64,000 nt of DNA from Bin5 sp963662575 (GTDB taxonomy: Bacteria > Chloroflexota > Anaerolineae > Caldilineales > Caldilineaceae): assembly GCA_963662575.1 (NCBI GenBank), contig OY759723.1, positions 4,650,001-4,714,000 on the forward strand, read 5' to 3'. Position 1 is the stretch's first letter; the number at the start of each line of letters is the position of its first letter. The notes below the pieces were generated by a model. That model saw only the letters and a program-made list of their open reading frames with translations, had not been told where the DNA came from and did no database searches. Position numbers and translations under genes: made by a program. This document shows positions 28,734 through 38,011 of the stretch, piece by piece.

Positions 28734-29233
28734 GGGCAGGCACAAGGCCTGCCCCTACCTTTCGCTAATTGGAGGGCAAAGGGCAGGCACAAGGCCTGCC
28801 CCTACCTTTCGCTATTTGGAGGGCAAAGGGCAGGCACAAGGCCTGCCCCTACCTTTCGCTATTTGGAGGGCAAAGGGCAGGCACAAGGCCTGCCCCTACC
28901 TTTCGCTATTTGGAGGGCAAAGGGCAGGCACAAGGCCTGCCCCTACCTTTCGCTATTTGGAGGGCAGAGGGCAGGCACTAGGCCGGGCCCTACCGTCGGT
29001 TGAGTGGAGGGCAAAGGGCAGGCACAGGGCCGGCACATACCGGCCGCTGATTGGAGGGTAGAGGGCAGGCACAAGGCCTGCCCATACCGGCCGCTGATTG
29101 GAGGGTAGAGGGCAGGCACAAGGCCTGCCCATACCGGCCGCTGATTGGAGGGTAGAGGGCAGGCACAAGGCCTGCCCATACCGGCCGCTGATTGGAGGGT
29201 AGAGGGCAGGCACAAGGCCTGCCCATACCGGCC
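28734..29233. repeat. Tandem array of eleven 47-bp units, each with a palindrome
   Basis: Units start at 28734, 28781, 28828, 28875, 28922, 28969, 29016, 29063, 29110, 29157 and 29204; the last is cut at about 30 bases. Each normal unit contains GGGCAGGC-ACAAG-GCCTGCCC, a perfect 8-bp stem with a 5-base loop. The array is two blocks: units 1-5 carry CCCTACCTTTCGCTA after the stem and units 7-11 carry CCATACCGGCCGCTG. Unit 6 is divergent with a broken stem (AGGCCGGGCCC), and unit 7 also has a damaged palindrome. The exact spacing and lack of spacers rule out CRISPR. Open frames on both strands are by-products of a unit that lacks stop codons. Role unknown. Confidence 0.93.
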
Positions 29234-29567
29234 TTTGTGTGGGAGGCGATGGCTGAGTTGCTACCCGAAGTATAGGAATTTGTACGCCAACTTTGGACCT
29301 CACCCTGTCACTTGTAGGAGTTTTGCTCACCGGCGCCGTGCGATTCAGAATCGGGGAGGGCAAGTCGAATTTCGCTATGCAGAGGCTGTTGTCTCTGAAT
29401 TGCAGCGGGCAGACTTAAGCGCAGATTGTTCCTCCCCCGCCCCAAAATAGCCTTGAGGATTGTTCCGAAACATATTTTGGGAACATTTTCGGCCTAAACG
29501 CAGTCTAAGTAACCAACAGCGGTGCAAGATTTTCTCATTCAAACACTTTTATGGATAATAGGGACCC
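29234..29567. other. Leader region of the YabE-like gene with overlapping inverted repeats
   Basis: 334 bases after the array. TGTTCC at 29461-29466 pairs with GGAACA at 29480-29485, while CCGAAA at 29465-29470 could instead pair with TTTCGG further on, so two hairpins exclude each other. It could be an operator or a structured leader. AGGGA lies just before the ATG at 29568. No clear promoter boxes. Confidence 0.35.
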
Positions 29568-31256
29568 ATGGCTACTGTCACCCGACGGATTAGGCCTAAA
29601 GTGGCTGTCGCAGGTAGGTCGCAGAGGAGACAGCCAACACGGCAAATTCGGATGTTGGTACAGTTGTCAGCGTTGACGGCTGCGATTATTGGGCTTTGGC
29701 TGCTTTGGAACCTGACAGCAACCACAGTGCAAATCGAAGTAGACGGTGTAACAGAATCAGTTCAAACGCACCGTCGTGTAGTGGGCGATTTGCTGACTGA
29801 CGTTGGTCTGCTGCTAGGGCCGGAAGCACTCGTTGAGGAAGTGGTTGGAGACGGTTCACGCGTCCCCATACGTGTGACTCAGACTCACGACCTCAACGGA
29901 GATACGGCTGCCGCTACGGTAGGTACCGTAGATTCGGTGGGCGCCGTAGATTCGGCAACTGCTGAAGAGACTCTTCGCATATCCCACAACCTTGACACGA
30001 GAATTAGGGACGGACTGCAAGTCTCGGTGGCGCGTGCGCGCTCTTTTGTTATATTCGCCGACGGTAAGGAGACGCAGGTATCAAGCTGGGCGGCTTCTGC
30101 GGCGGAGTTGATGGAGGATGCCGGGATCCCATATAGTCCACGAGACCAGTTGCTCATACGCGGTGAGCCATTTGGGTGGAATGACTCCATGCCGACGAGG
30201 GTAAGCCAAGCCCAAAATCCTCGCGTTGCCAGCGGTCCCGCCTGGGAATTGATAGTGCGAGATCCGCTGCCGATCGAGGTCAATCGATCGGTTCGGCTCA
30301 CTGTCTATGAGGAGTCCGTGCCCTATACAGTTCACACGTTGGCCGAGACGGTGGGCGAGGCTCTGCGCGATGCAGAGATAACGATCTATCTTGGCGATGA
30401 AGTCCAACCGAGCTTGGGCACTCCGGTTAGTTCAGGTCTTCGGGTGATGATTCGCCGCAGCACACCTATCAGTATGTTGGTAGATGGACGGCACTACAGG
30501 ACCCGCACGCTGAGCCAGACTGTTGGAGATGCGTTGACGGAGGCTGGAGTGGGACTTAGCGGTCTTGACGAAGTCTCTCCTCCGCTGGACGCCAGTGTGT
30601 TTCCAGACATGCAGATAGAGATCGCGCGTGTGTGGGAGGAGATTGACGTCGAAGAGGAGATAGCCCCTTTTGATACGGTATGGGTGGGAGATAGAGACTT
30701 ACTTATTGACACTTTCGAAGATCGTCCTGGCGCAGAAGGGATCACGCGCCGGCGCTATCGGACTCTTTACAAGGACGGCCAGGAGATTGACCGGGCACTT
30801 GAAGACGTATGGGTAGCGCAGGAACCGCGGGACAGGGTTAGAGTGTACGGCCAGAAGATCGAGCCTCAGACTTTTATTGCCGAAGACGGCCAGGAAATTG
30901 TTTACTGGCGTAAGATCAGGATGCGGGCCACGAGCTACAGTGCGTCCACGGCGGGCGTTTCGCCAAGCGTTCCCTGGTACGGATTGACGCGCACCGGACA
31001 CCGAATGCGCAAAGGTGTGGTAGCTGTCGACCCAGATTACATTCCTCTCAGAACCAGGGTCTATGTTCCGGGATACGGATTTGGGGACGCGCTGGACACG
31101 GGCGGCAACATCCAGTACCGGCGCATTGATCTGGGCTACGACGACCACAACCTTGTGTTGTGGAGACGCTGGGTTGACGTCTATTTGCTCTGGCCGCCAC
31201 CGCCTGACTATCAGATCGTATGGGTCGTGCCCTTCTTGCCGTTTGAGCCGCAGTAG
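29568..31256 (+). CDS. YabE-like cell-wall protein: DUF348 repeats, G5 and 3D domains
   Basis: Envelope protein of 562 residues. A basic N-terminus is followed by one membrane segment (about 29-49). Four DUF348-like repeats come next: they begin near TVQIEVDG, SFVIFADG, RLTVYEES and ISMLVDG, and each leads to a (V/A)GDxLxxAGV-type helix. Then a G5 domain (about 355-435) and a 3D domain (about 447-545) with AVDPDYIPL, DALDTGGN and IDLGYDDHN, the three-Asp pattern of MltA-like murein hydrolases. The layout is that of Bacillus YabE and related resuscitation-promoting/stationary-phase survival proteins, which act on peptidoglycan outside the membrane. The family normally has three DUF348 copies, so four is slightly unusual. 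The 3D domain appears intact. The gene stands alone and ends at a strong terminator. Confidence 0.9.
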   Translation: MATVTRRIRPKVAVAGRSQRRQPTRQIRMLVQLSALTAAIIGLWLLWNLTATTVQIEVDGVTESVQTHRRVVGDLLTDVGLLLGPEALVEEVVGDGSRVPIRVTQTHDLNGDTAAATVGTVDSVGAVDSATAEETLRISHNLDTRIRDGLQVSVARARSFVIFADGKETQVSSWAASAAELMEDAGIPYSPRDQLLIRGEPFGWNDSMPTRVSQAQNPRVASGPAWELIVRDPLPIEVNRSVRLTVYEESVPYTVHTLAETVGEALRDAEITIYLGDEVQPSLGTPVSSGLRVMIRRSTPISMLVDGRHYRTRTLSQTVGDALTEAGVGLSGLDEVSPPLDASVFPDMQIEIARVWEEIDVEEEIAPFDTVWVGDRDLLIDTFEDRPGAEGITRRRYRTLYKDGQEIDRALEDVWVAQEPRDRVRVYGQKIEPQTFIAEDGQEIVYWRKIRMRATSYSASTAGVSPSVPWYGLTRTGHRMRKGVVAVDPDYIPLRTRVYVPGYGFGDALDTGGNIQYRRIDLGYDDHNLVLWRRWVDVYLLWPPPPDYQIVWVVPFLPFEPQ

Positions 31257-31289
31257 CGGCAGGTTTTGAACCTGATTACAGCGAAGACG

Positions 31290-31323
31290 CGTGCCAACTG
31301 GACTCATCAGTTGGCACGTTTTG
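31290..31323 (+). terminator. Rho-independent terminator
   Basis: An 11-bp perfect stem (CGTGCCAACTG / CAGTTGGCACG) with a 7-base loop is followed by TTTT. It lies 33 bases after the stop of the YabE-like gene and clearly ends that transcript. Confidence 0.93.
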
Positions 31324-32429
31324 CTTTCGCCACCCTCGCCGGATTGGGCAGGCGTTCCAAATTAACCATTTAACTATGAGGACGCAAAGCGGTCAATCTG
31401 GACCTGCCCCATCTACTTTTATGGTTTGTAGGCAGAGCTGGGCCTGGGAACCATCAAATCAGCTCCAAGGCCAGTGACTCCACTTTGATCCAGGTTTGTC
31501 CACTTGCCGCGGCGCGCTTACCCTCCCTCTGATGCCTGAGAAGAATCTGTTCTTCGCTTCACCAGGCAGCCCTCTGAACCTGGGGTGAGACCCAACTAAC
31601 AACAGGCGTTTCTGAATTTCCGGTGGAGAGGAAGCCTCTGAGAGGATCAGGAATTCGTTGCAATTCAGGTGTTGGATCAAGTGTTGCCAAGAAAGTGATG
31701 CATATTGCACATTTGTAGTTTACATCACATCTTGAAACTCTTGTATGTGTTTCTGCATTTCCTGTAACTACTTAGACGTATGAAATGCCCTTCTGACCTG
31801 GCTGTCCTGACCTGCCCTTCATCCCCGCCGCCGTTCAGGCTCCCTCGTGGTGTATTTGCTGGCAGCCGCCACATTGGATGAGCCGCACCGCGGGAATTAC
31901 GCCGAACGGTGGGTGAGGGATGGTTTTGGAGGGGGGCGTTGCGGGGGCGCAGCCCCTGCACAAGGGAGGGCCGAAGGCCCGACCGCCATAATGAAGTGGA
32001 AAAGAGAAACTAGCCAAGGGATAGTGCGACGAGCAGAAGGAGATGCTCCGGGGCGCGGATGGAGGCTTTTCGTGATAGGCGTCAATTGACTTTGGCTGCG
32101 ATGTGACCGTTGTCGTAACGATCATGTGGATAGGCTAGTCGAAAATCCTAATATAGTTCGGCACTTATGCTATTTGGGGCACGGTTTGTTCCAGGCCGCC
32201 TGCTGGAGGGAGGCCCACCGTCTCCAGCCTGTTTCCCTGGGAGTGCTGTCGAATTGTCAGCCGAATTCGCAGATCGTGTTGACCGGTGAAGGGCATCTAT
32301 ATTGGTTACGGGAAATATGGTCTCATCCTTGGCGAACATGATAGACTTGAGAGACGAAGGAAGTCTTTCCGGCCTAAGAACTTTACATCTGTTTGGTCTG
32401 GCTGAAGCGGCATTTTGTTCTGTAAGCGA
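31324..32429. other. Gene-poor region with GC palindromes
   Basis: About 1.1 kb with no recognised gene; frames of 60-180 codons exist on both strands but none has a family motif or good start. Around 31940-31985 there are compact GC-rich palindromes (GCGGGGGCGCAGCCCCTGC and GGGCCGAAGGCCC) like dispersed repeats found between genes in many bacterial chromosomes. The leader and promoter of the giant membrane gene at 32430 must lie at the 3' end, but I cannot point to a convincing pair of boxes. Confidence 0.5.
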
Positions 32430-35400
32430 ATGCAAAAACCTGTACGGAACTCCGAATCGAGACTCATCCATCTGCTTGTTGGCGTTGTTTTGCTGGCTGG
32501 GATGGCCCTGCGAACGTGGAATGTCAACTTTGACGGCGGGCTGAATTCTCATCCGGACGAGCGAAGCACTACATGTTTCTACGCGCCGACCATTGGCTGG
32601 CCCTCCTCTGTTGACGAGTTTCTTGATCCAGAACGCAGCCCGCTCAATCCACTGTGGGACCGTCACAATGACCGTCGCCGCTCCTATACTTACGGCCATT
32701 TTCCGCTTTACATGGGCATCCTATCCGGCGAACTGCTGAGCAGGCTTGCCAGGCCAGCAAGTCTGCTGCCTTTGCCAGATAGGACTATTTCGATGATGGA
32801 ACGGGCAGATACTGCCTGTGAAGGGGTGGCCTTTGCAGGTCGGTTGATGATGGCCCTATTGGATACACTGACTATCTTTCTTCTCTTTTTGCTGGGGAGA
32901 AGGTTGTATGGGGCCGCCACGGGGCTTCTGGCCGCGACGCTTTACGCTTTCACTGCCCAAGCAGTTCAGCTCAGTCACTTCTTTGCGATGGATCCTGCCA
33001 GCACGACTTTTGTTGTCCTTGCAGTCTACGGTGGTGTGCTGATGGTCCAGGAGCGCTCGCGGCGAGGTGTGTTCTGGGCCGGTGTCGGGGCCGGGCTGGC
33101 GATCTCCTCCAAGTTCAGCGCTCTTCCCGTCCTTGCCGTACCTGTGACAGCAACGCTAATCAGCTTGTGGACGGACTCCAGGCAAGATCTGATGCATAGT
33201 GAAGAGCGGAGGAACGGGTCTGCTTTCTTTTCCCTCGTCATGTCTCTGCTGTTAGCAGCTTTCACTTTTTTCGTTTCGAGTCCGTACGCGGTGCTTGACT
33301 GGGCGAGTTTCATTCACGCTACGCTCGTTGAACAAGGGCGCATGGTGCGCGGTGTCGTCGACTTTCCCTTTACCAGGCAATACCGCAATACCATTCCCTA
33401 TCTCTATTTCATTCAGCAGCAGGTCGTATGGGGTATGGGCCTGCCGCTGGGCCTGGTTGCCCTGGCGGGCAGCACGTGGGCGCTGTTGAAGTTGGTCTAT
33501 CTGCGGGCAAGGCCCGGCGAGTTTATCGTTTGGGCATGGTTACTTCCGTACTTTGGCATTACGGGGGCCTTTTTGGCTAAGTTCAACCGCTATATGAGCC
33601 CGGTACTCCCATTTGTCCTGCTATTCGCGGCTGCCCTGATTGTGTGGCTGCTGCAATTGAGAGCCAGACCCAAGCTGCAACTGGCCGCACGTCTGCCGGC
33701 GGCGCTACTGGCCACCATTGCGGTCGGCGGCGGACTGTTCTGGTCACTGGCATATACCAATGGCGTATATGCGAGTGAGCATACTTGGGTCACGGCCAGC
33801 CGCTGGGTATATGCCAACGTACCTTCGGGCTCAGTTATTCTGTGGGAGTCGTGGGACGACCCGTTGCCAAAGAGAATTCCCGGCGAGCCAGGTATGGATA
33901 TGGGTAGCCACGGACTGCGAAATATCGACTGGTCTCCCTATGAAGAGGACACGCGTGAAAAGTATGAAGTTTTACGGGAGAGACTGCAGGAGGCGGACTA
34001 CGTAATCTACAGTTCCAAGCGGATATACGAGAGCGTCGACGAATTACCGGCACGCTATCCGATGACTAACCGCTATTACGATCTGATGTTTGATGAGCAG
34101 TTGGGATTCGTCCATGCTGCCGACTTTACTTCGCCTCCCAGCCTGCTGGGGTGGGACTTCCCTGACCACGACGCAGACGAAAGCTGGAGCCTGTATGACC
34201 ACCCGCGTGTCTCGATTTTCGCCAAAGAGGGGGAACTGACGGGGATTGAAATCGACAACCTGCTGGGTGGCAGTTGGGAAGGTGCGGTCGCATGGGACCG
34301 GGGCAAGGACCCGCCGCTCGCGCCTTTCCTGAATGCGATTGGGTTGGGCAGCGCGCCGGAGAGCCAGGATCAAGGATTTATCAATTTGATTCTTGCGCTT
34401 GTACAGGGGAGGGAATTGCCGGCGGAAAGCGGACAGGAGCCTGCAGATGGTTCAGAACCTTCCCTATTGCTGGAAACGCAGTTGAGTGAACTGCCGGTGG
34501 TGGACAATTACAGGTGGAACACTGTCGCCAGTGAAAATCACTGGTTGGCGGTGGCATGGTGGTGGCTGGTGGTCTCTCTGCTAGGCTGGGCAGCGTGGCC
34601 GTTGGCTTTTGTGCTTTTCCGAAGTCTGCGCGATCGGGGGTTTATGTTAGCCAAGACGCTGGGTTGGATGCTCAGTGGCTGGCTGCTGTGGATATTCGCT
34701 AGTTTGGAGCTAGCGCAAAACTCGGTCCGCAATGCCTGGTTGGTGGCGGCACTGGTTGCTCTCGTAGGCGCGGCAGTTCTTGTTTTTTCCTGGCGGGAGG
34801 TGCGGTCATTTGTGCGGCGCATGTGGGGAATTCTGCTTGTCGGGGAGGGTCTGTTCGCAATTGCATTTGTTGGCTTTGTGCTGATCCGCCGCGCTAACCC
34901 TGACATTTGGCAACCCTGGTTCGGCGGCGAAAAATTCATGGAGTTTGCGTTCCTCAACGGGATTCTGCGCAGCCCATATTTTCCACCGGTGGATCCCCAT
35001 TTCGCGGGCGGTTACATCAACTATTATTACTATGGCATATATTTGGTCGGTTATCTGATCAAATTGACGGGCATTTACGCTGAAGTGGCCTTTAATCTGG
35101 CGATACCGATGCTGTTTGCCCTCACTGTTGTCAACGCGTTTGCCGTGGCCTATTCAGCTTCGGGCTTTCAGCGAAATGTGACTCGAAGACGTCGTTCGGC
35201 AGGTGTCTCTGCGCCACCCCAGATGCAACTGTTTCCTGCAGAGGAGCCGGATACCGCTGACATGACAGCAAGAGCGGAAGAAACACAGACTTTGGAATCG
35301 GGCAGGCACGGCGGCGATGTTCCAGCGGGAGCATTGGAAGAAGGACAGGATCCCCAAGTTCAATTTGACAGTCCAAGTTGGGAGCTCGAAAAGGATGCGC

Positions 35401-37385
35401 GGCGGGAAGCGTCTGAAACGGTTATCGAACCAGAGACAGAGTTAAGCGGCGAGGGATGGAATGCGGATGCCGGCGGTCCCAGTGTACCCGACGGGCAAGC
35501 ACTGTCGCGTGAACGATCGCAGGCGCCAAGCCAACCATGGCATGAAGGAATTGAGACTGCTTTGCTTGCACCGCTGTTTCTGGCACTCCTCGGCAATCTG
35601 GCAGGATTTGGTCAACTTGTACATAGCTTCAGCAGGGTTAACCGGAGCAGCTTCGAGAGCGAAATTCCGGGTATGCAGAAAGCGGTGCATGCGGTGAGCG
35701 GGTTCTGGCATGTGCTGACATCCGATGCAACGCTGCCGGGATACGACTTCTGGGCGCCAAGCCGGGTCATTCCCCATACTATCAACGAGTTTCCCTTCTG
35801 GAGTTTCATGTATGCTGATCTGCATCCACATATGATCGGCATCCCTTTTTCACTCTTCTTTTTGGCTCTTACCCTGACGCTTCTTAACAGTTACCAACTT
35901 GATTGGCGCCGAAACTGGCTCTACGTGGCGTTGCTCGTTAGCGGCATGGCCTTTACGATAGGCCTCCTGGCAGTCGTCAATCTGTGGGAGCTGCCCACTT
36001 ATTTTGGTCTGGGCATGCTCACACTGGTCGTCACGCTTTACAGGAGGCGAGGGCAGCTGCCGGTAGGTACGATTGTCGGAATCGGTATCGTCATGGTCGG
36101 CGGTGCGTATCTTTTCTTTCTGCCATTCTTTCGCAATTACACAAATGTGGCCGCGAGCGGAATTGGATTGGTAAGGTCCCCGGACGAGTTGGGTAAGTGG
36201 GCCCAGATCTGGAGTTTGTTCGCTTTCGTCCTGTTTACATGGCTGCTGGTGGGACAGAGGGACAGGCGCCGGTTCCGCTTCTTGCGCATCCACCGGCTTC
36301 TGGTGCAGCGGCCGACGCTTGTCTACTTCACTGGCGTAGTCTTGCTTCCGCTGCTGTTCCTCGCCTCTTTCTTGCTCTTAATTTTCACTAACCAGACGGT
36401 ACTGGCAATTTGCCTGCCGGCGCTTGGCCTGTCGCTCTCGCACATCTGGAGGCGGGAGCGCACGGCAGATATGGGATCAGTGCTCGCGGCAGTGTTGACC
36501 GCGACGGGCCTGGCAATCCTGGCTGGCACGCAGGTGATATATCTTAAGGACCATCTGCAAGGCGGCGATGCTTACCGCATGAATACGCTATTCAAGTTCT
36601 TCAACCAGGTTTGGGTCCTATGGGGGGTGGCAGCAGCCGTCATATTGCCCAGGATTTTCGCTGGATTCGCGTCCTTATTGGAGGCAGGTAGGGAGAGGAG
36701 ATCGCTTAGTACAAATGCTAGCAGGAACTGGGTTTTGACGGCATTATCGGACATCGCGCCCAATGCGGTTGGCCGATTGTGGAGCTTTGTATTTCTGATC
36801 CTGATTGCGGCGAGTCTTTCCTATCCAGTTTGGGGTACGCCGTCGCGGCTGTCTCAGCGGTTTCCCGGCTGGCGGCCGCCGATAGGCACGCTAGACGGCA
36901 TGGCATTCATGGAGAATGGCGTCTACCACTGGCCTGACAACGACCATGCAGTCGAACTGCGGTACGACTGGGAGGCGATTCAGTGGCTACTTAGAGAGGT
37001 ACGCGGCAATGTTGTACTGGCGGAATCCGCGCAGCTTGACTACTACCGAGCAGGCGGCACGCGGGTTGCCAGCCTTACAGGGCTGAGCGGGCTGATGGGA
37101 ATGCACGAAGGCGAACAGCGATACCACCACCAGGTATCCGAGCGCCACGGTTTACTCAATGAGTTTTGGAGGTCGGCAGACCTCGGGCAAGTTGAAAGGC
37201 TCATTGACGAGCTGGACATTGGTCTAATCTACGTAGGACAACTGGAACGTCATCAACACCCGGATGCGCCCGCCCGATTTGAAGAGCTGGAACAGGCCGG
37301 CCTGCTGGAAGCTGTTTATCGAAATCCGAAGGTGATTATTTACGCAGTGCCATCGCAGATTTCAGGTCAGGTGCAGCTGCAATGA
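32430..37385 (+). CDS. Giant membrane protein: GT39-like module fused to YYY (DUF2298) module
   Basis: Polytopic membrane protein of 1651 residues. The N-terminal half (about 1-700) resembles PMT/ArnT-type (GT39) glycosyltransferases. It has LRTWNVNFDG then HPDE (41-44), the acidic pair after the first helix that binds lipid-linked sugar donors in that family. It ends with a large hydrophilic segment (about 470-690). The C-terminal part has the YYY signature INYYYYGIY (about 861-869), the motif DLHPHMIGIPF and RMNTLFKFFNQ, all shared with the protein at 38004. A 130-residue acidic, repeat-free insert (about 910-1038) splits the YYY module. I prefer the ATG at 32430 to a TTG at 32415; no strong ribosome site supports either. 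Its stop overlaps the Nudix start by four bases. A role in surface glycan assembly is inference. Confidence 0.82.
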   Translation: MQKPVRNSESRLIHLLVGVVLLAGMALRTWNVNFDGGLNSHPDERSTTCFYAPTIGWPSSVDEFLDPERSPLNPLWDRHNDRRRSYTYGHFPLYMGILSGELLSRLARPASLLPLPDRTISMMERADTACEGVAFAGRLMMALLDTLTIFLLFLLGRRLYGAATGLLAATLYAFTAQAVQLSHFFAMDPASTTFVVLAVYGGVLMVQERSRRGVFWAGVGAGLAISSKFSALPVLAVPVTATLISLWTDSRQDLMHSEERRNGSAFFSLVMSLLLAAFTFFVSSPYAVLDWASFIHATLVEQGRMVRGVVDFPFTRQYRNTIPYLYFIQQQVVWGMGLPLGLVALAGSTWALLKLVYLRARPGEFIVWAWLLPYFGITGAFLAKFNRYMSPVLPFVLLFAAALIVWLLQLRARPKLQLAARLPAALLATIAVGGGLFWSLAYTNGVYASEHTWVTASRWVYANVPSGSVILWESWDDPLPKRIPGEPGMDMGSHGLRNIDWSPYEEDTREKYEVLRERLQEADYVIYSSKRIYESVDELPARYPMTNRYYDLMFDEQLGFVHAADFTSPPSLLGWDFPDHDADESWSLYDHPRVSIFAKEGELTGIEIDNLLGGSWEGAVAWDRGKDPPLAPFLNAIGLGSAPESQDQGFINLILALVQGRELPAESGQEPADGSEPSLLLETQLSELPVVDNYRWNTVASENHWLAVAWWWLVVSLLGWAAWPLAFVLFRSLRDRGFMLAKTLGWMLSGWLLWIFASLELAQNSVRNAWLVAALVALVGAAVLVFSWREVRSFVRRMWGILLVGEGLFAIAFVGFVLIRRANPDIWQPWFGGEKFMEFAFLNGILRSPYFPPVDPHFAGGYINYYYYGIYLVGYLIKLTGIYAEVAFNLAIPMLFALTVVNAFAVAYSASGFQRNVTRRRRSAGVSAPPQMQLFPAEEPDTADMTARAEETQTLESGRHGGDVPAGALEEGQDPQVQFDSPSWELEKDARREASETVIEPETELSGEGWNADAGGPSVPDGQALSRERSQAPSQPWHEGIETALLAPLFLALLGNLAGFGQLVHSFSRVNRSSFESEIPGMQKAVHAVSGFWHVLTSDATLPGYDFWAPSRVIPHTINEFPFWSFMYADLHPHMIGIPFSLFFLALTLTLLNSYQLDWRRNWLYVALLVSGMAFTIGLLAVVNLWELPTYFGLGMLTLVVTLYRRRGQLPVGTIVGIGIVMVGGAYLFFLPFFRNYTNVAASGIGLVRSPDELGKWAQIWSLFAFVLFTWLLVGQRDRRRFRFLRIHRLLVQRPTLVYFTGVVLLPLLFLASFLLLIFTNQTVLAICLPALGLSLSHIWRRERTADMGSVLAAVLTATGLAILAGTQVIYLKDHLQGGDAYRMNTLFKFFNQVWVLWGVAAAVILPRIFAGFASLLEAGRERRSLSTNASRNWVLTALSDIAPNAVGRLWSFVFLILIAASLSYPVWGTPSRLSQRFPGWRPPIGTLDGMAFMENGVYHWPDNDHAVELRYDWEAIQWLLREVRGNVVLAESAQLDYYRAGGTRVASLTGLSGLMGMHEGEQRYHHQVSERHGLLNEFWRSADLGQVERLIDELDIGLIYVGQLERHQHPDAPARFEELEQAGLLEAVYRNPKVIIYAVPSQISGQVQLQ

Positions 37386-38011
37386 GGGGCGCATTCAAGG
37401 GCCATATTGCCGCGGTGGCGCCATTGCTGGCGCGCATCTGGCGGAGTACGCCGAGCTGGCTTCGAGGCACAGTTACATGGGCGATAAATGGCAAAGTCAT
37501 GGTCGGTGTGAGCGGCCTGCTGCTTGACGACTCAAACCAGATTTTGCTACTGCGGCACCGTTTCCACGACGCAGGGATCTGGGGTATGCCGGGCGGCTGG
37601 CTGTCCCCTGGCGAAACGATCTGCGATTGCTGGCGCCGCGAGGTCAAGGAGGAATTGGATCTTGATACAGCTGTCGAAGGAATGATCTGCCATCGGGCAA
37701 CGCGGCGCACGTTGGAGTTTTTCCTGATGGGACGGATCAGCGGGGGCCAAGTGAAGATCGATCCTGTAGAAATCCTCGAGGCAAGATTTTTCTCAGTGGA
37801 ACAACTGCCGCCAATGGAGCGCTTCCACCTGCGACTTATTGGGGAGACCTTTCTTGATCTCAAAGAGGCAGAGCGTGCGGGCGCCGTTGAATCGGCGCGC
37901 CTGGCGCGGGTAGGCGGAGACAACAGCAAGGCGGGGGAGACTCTTCACGCCCCGAACCGAGAAGAACAGGAAAACGCAGGCAGAGCAAAGGGGGACGGAC
38001 CACGTGCGTGA
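37382..38011 (+). CDS. Nudix hydrolase embedded in the membrane-protein series
   Basis: Soluble 209-residue Nudix pyrophosphohydrolase. The box runs from G72 to L94: GWLSPGE, seven residues, REVKEEL. The usual Gly near the end is Asp93. A basic, partly hydrophobic N-terminus (about 1-40) precedes the fold and a charged tail (about 165-209) follows. Its ATG overlaps the stop of the upstream giant gene (ATGA), and its last 8 bases overlap the next gene, so all three are translationally coupled. Such tight coupling suggests it works with the membrane proteins, perhaps hydrolysing an NDP-sugar or a polyprenyl-diphosphate intermediate. That substrate is a guess; the family is certain. Confidence 0.9.
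   Translation: MRGAFKGHIAAVAPLLARIWRSTPSWLRGTVTWAINGKVMVGVSGLLLDDSNQILLLRHRFHDAGIWGMPGGWLSPGETICDCWRREVKEELDLDTAVEGMICHRATRRTLEFFLMGRISGGQVKIDPVEILEARFFSVEQLPPMERFHLRLIGETFLDLKEAERAGAVESARLARVGGDNSKAGETLHAPNREEQENAGRAKGDGPRA

Noticed and set aside
28734..29233. CRISPR array
   Set aside because: Units are contiguous and nearly identical over all 47 bases, with no unique spacers and no cas genes in the window.
28482..29363. Several open frames on both strands across the repeat array
   Set aside because: They arise because the 47-bp unit lacks stop codons in these frames; the translations are simple repeats that shift frame from unit to unit, and there is no start-site support.
31459..32125. 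Short frames in the 31.3-32.4 kb gap
   Set aside because: None has a family motif or supported start; the strand and frame change constantly and palindromes are present.
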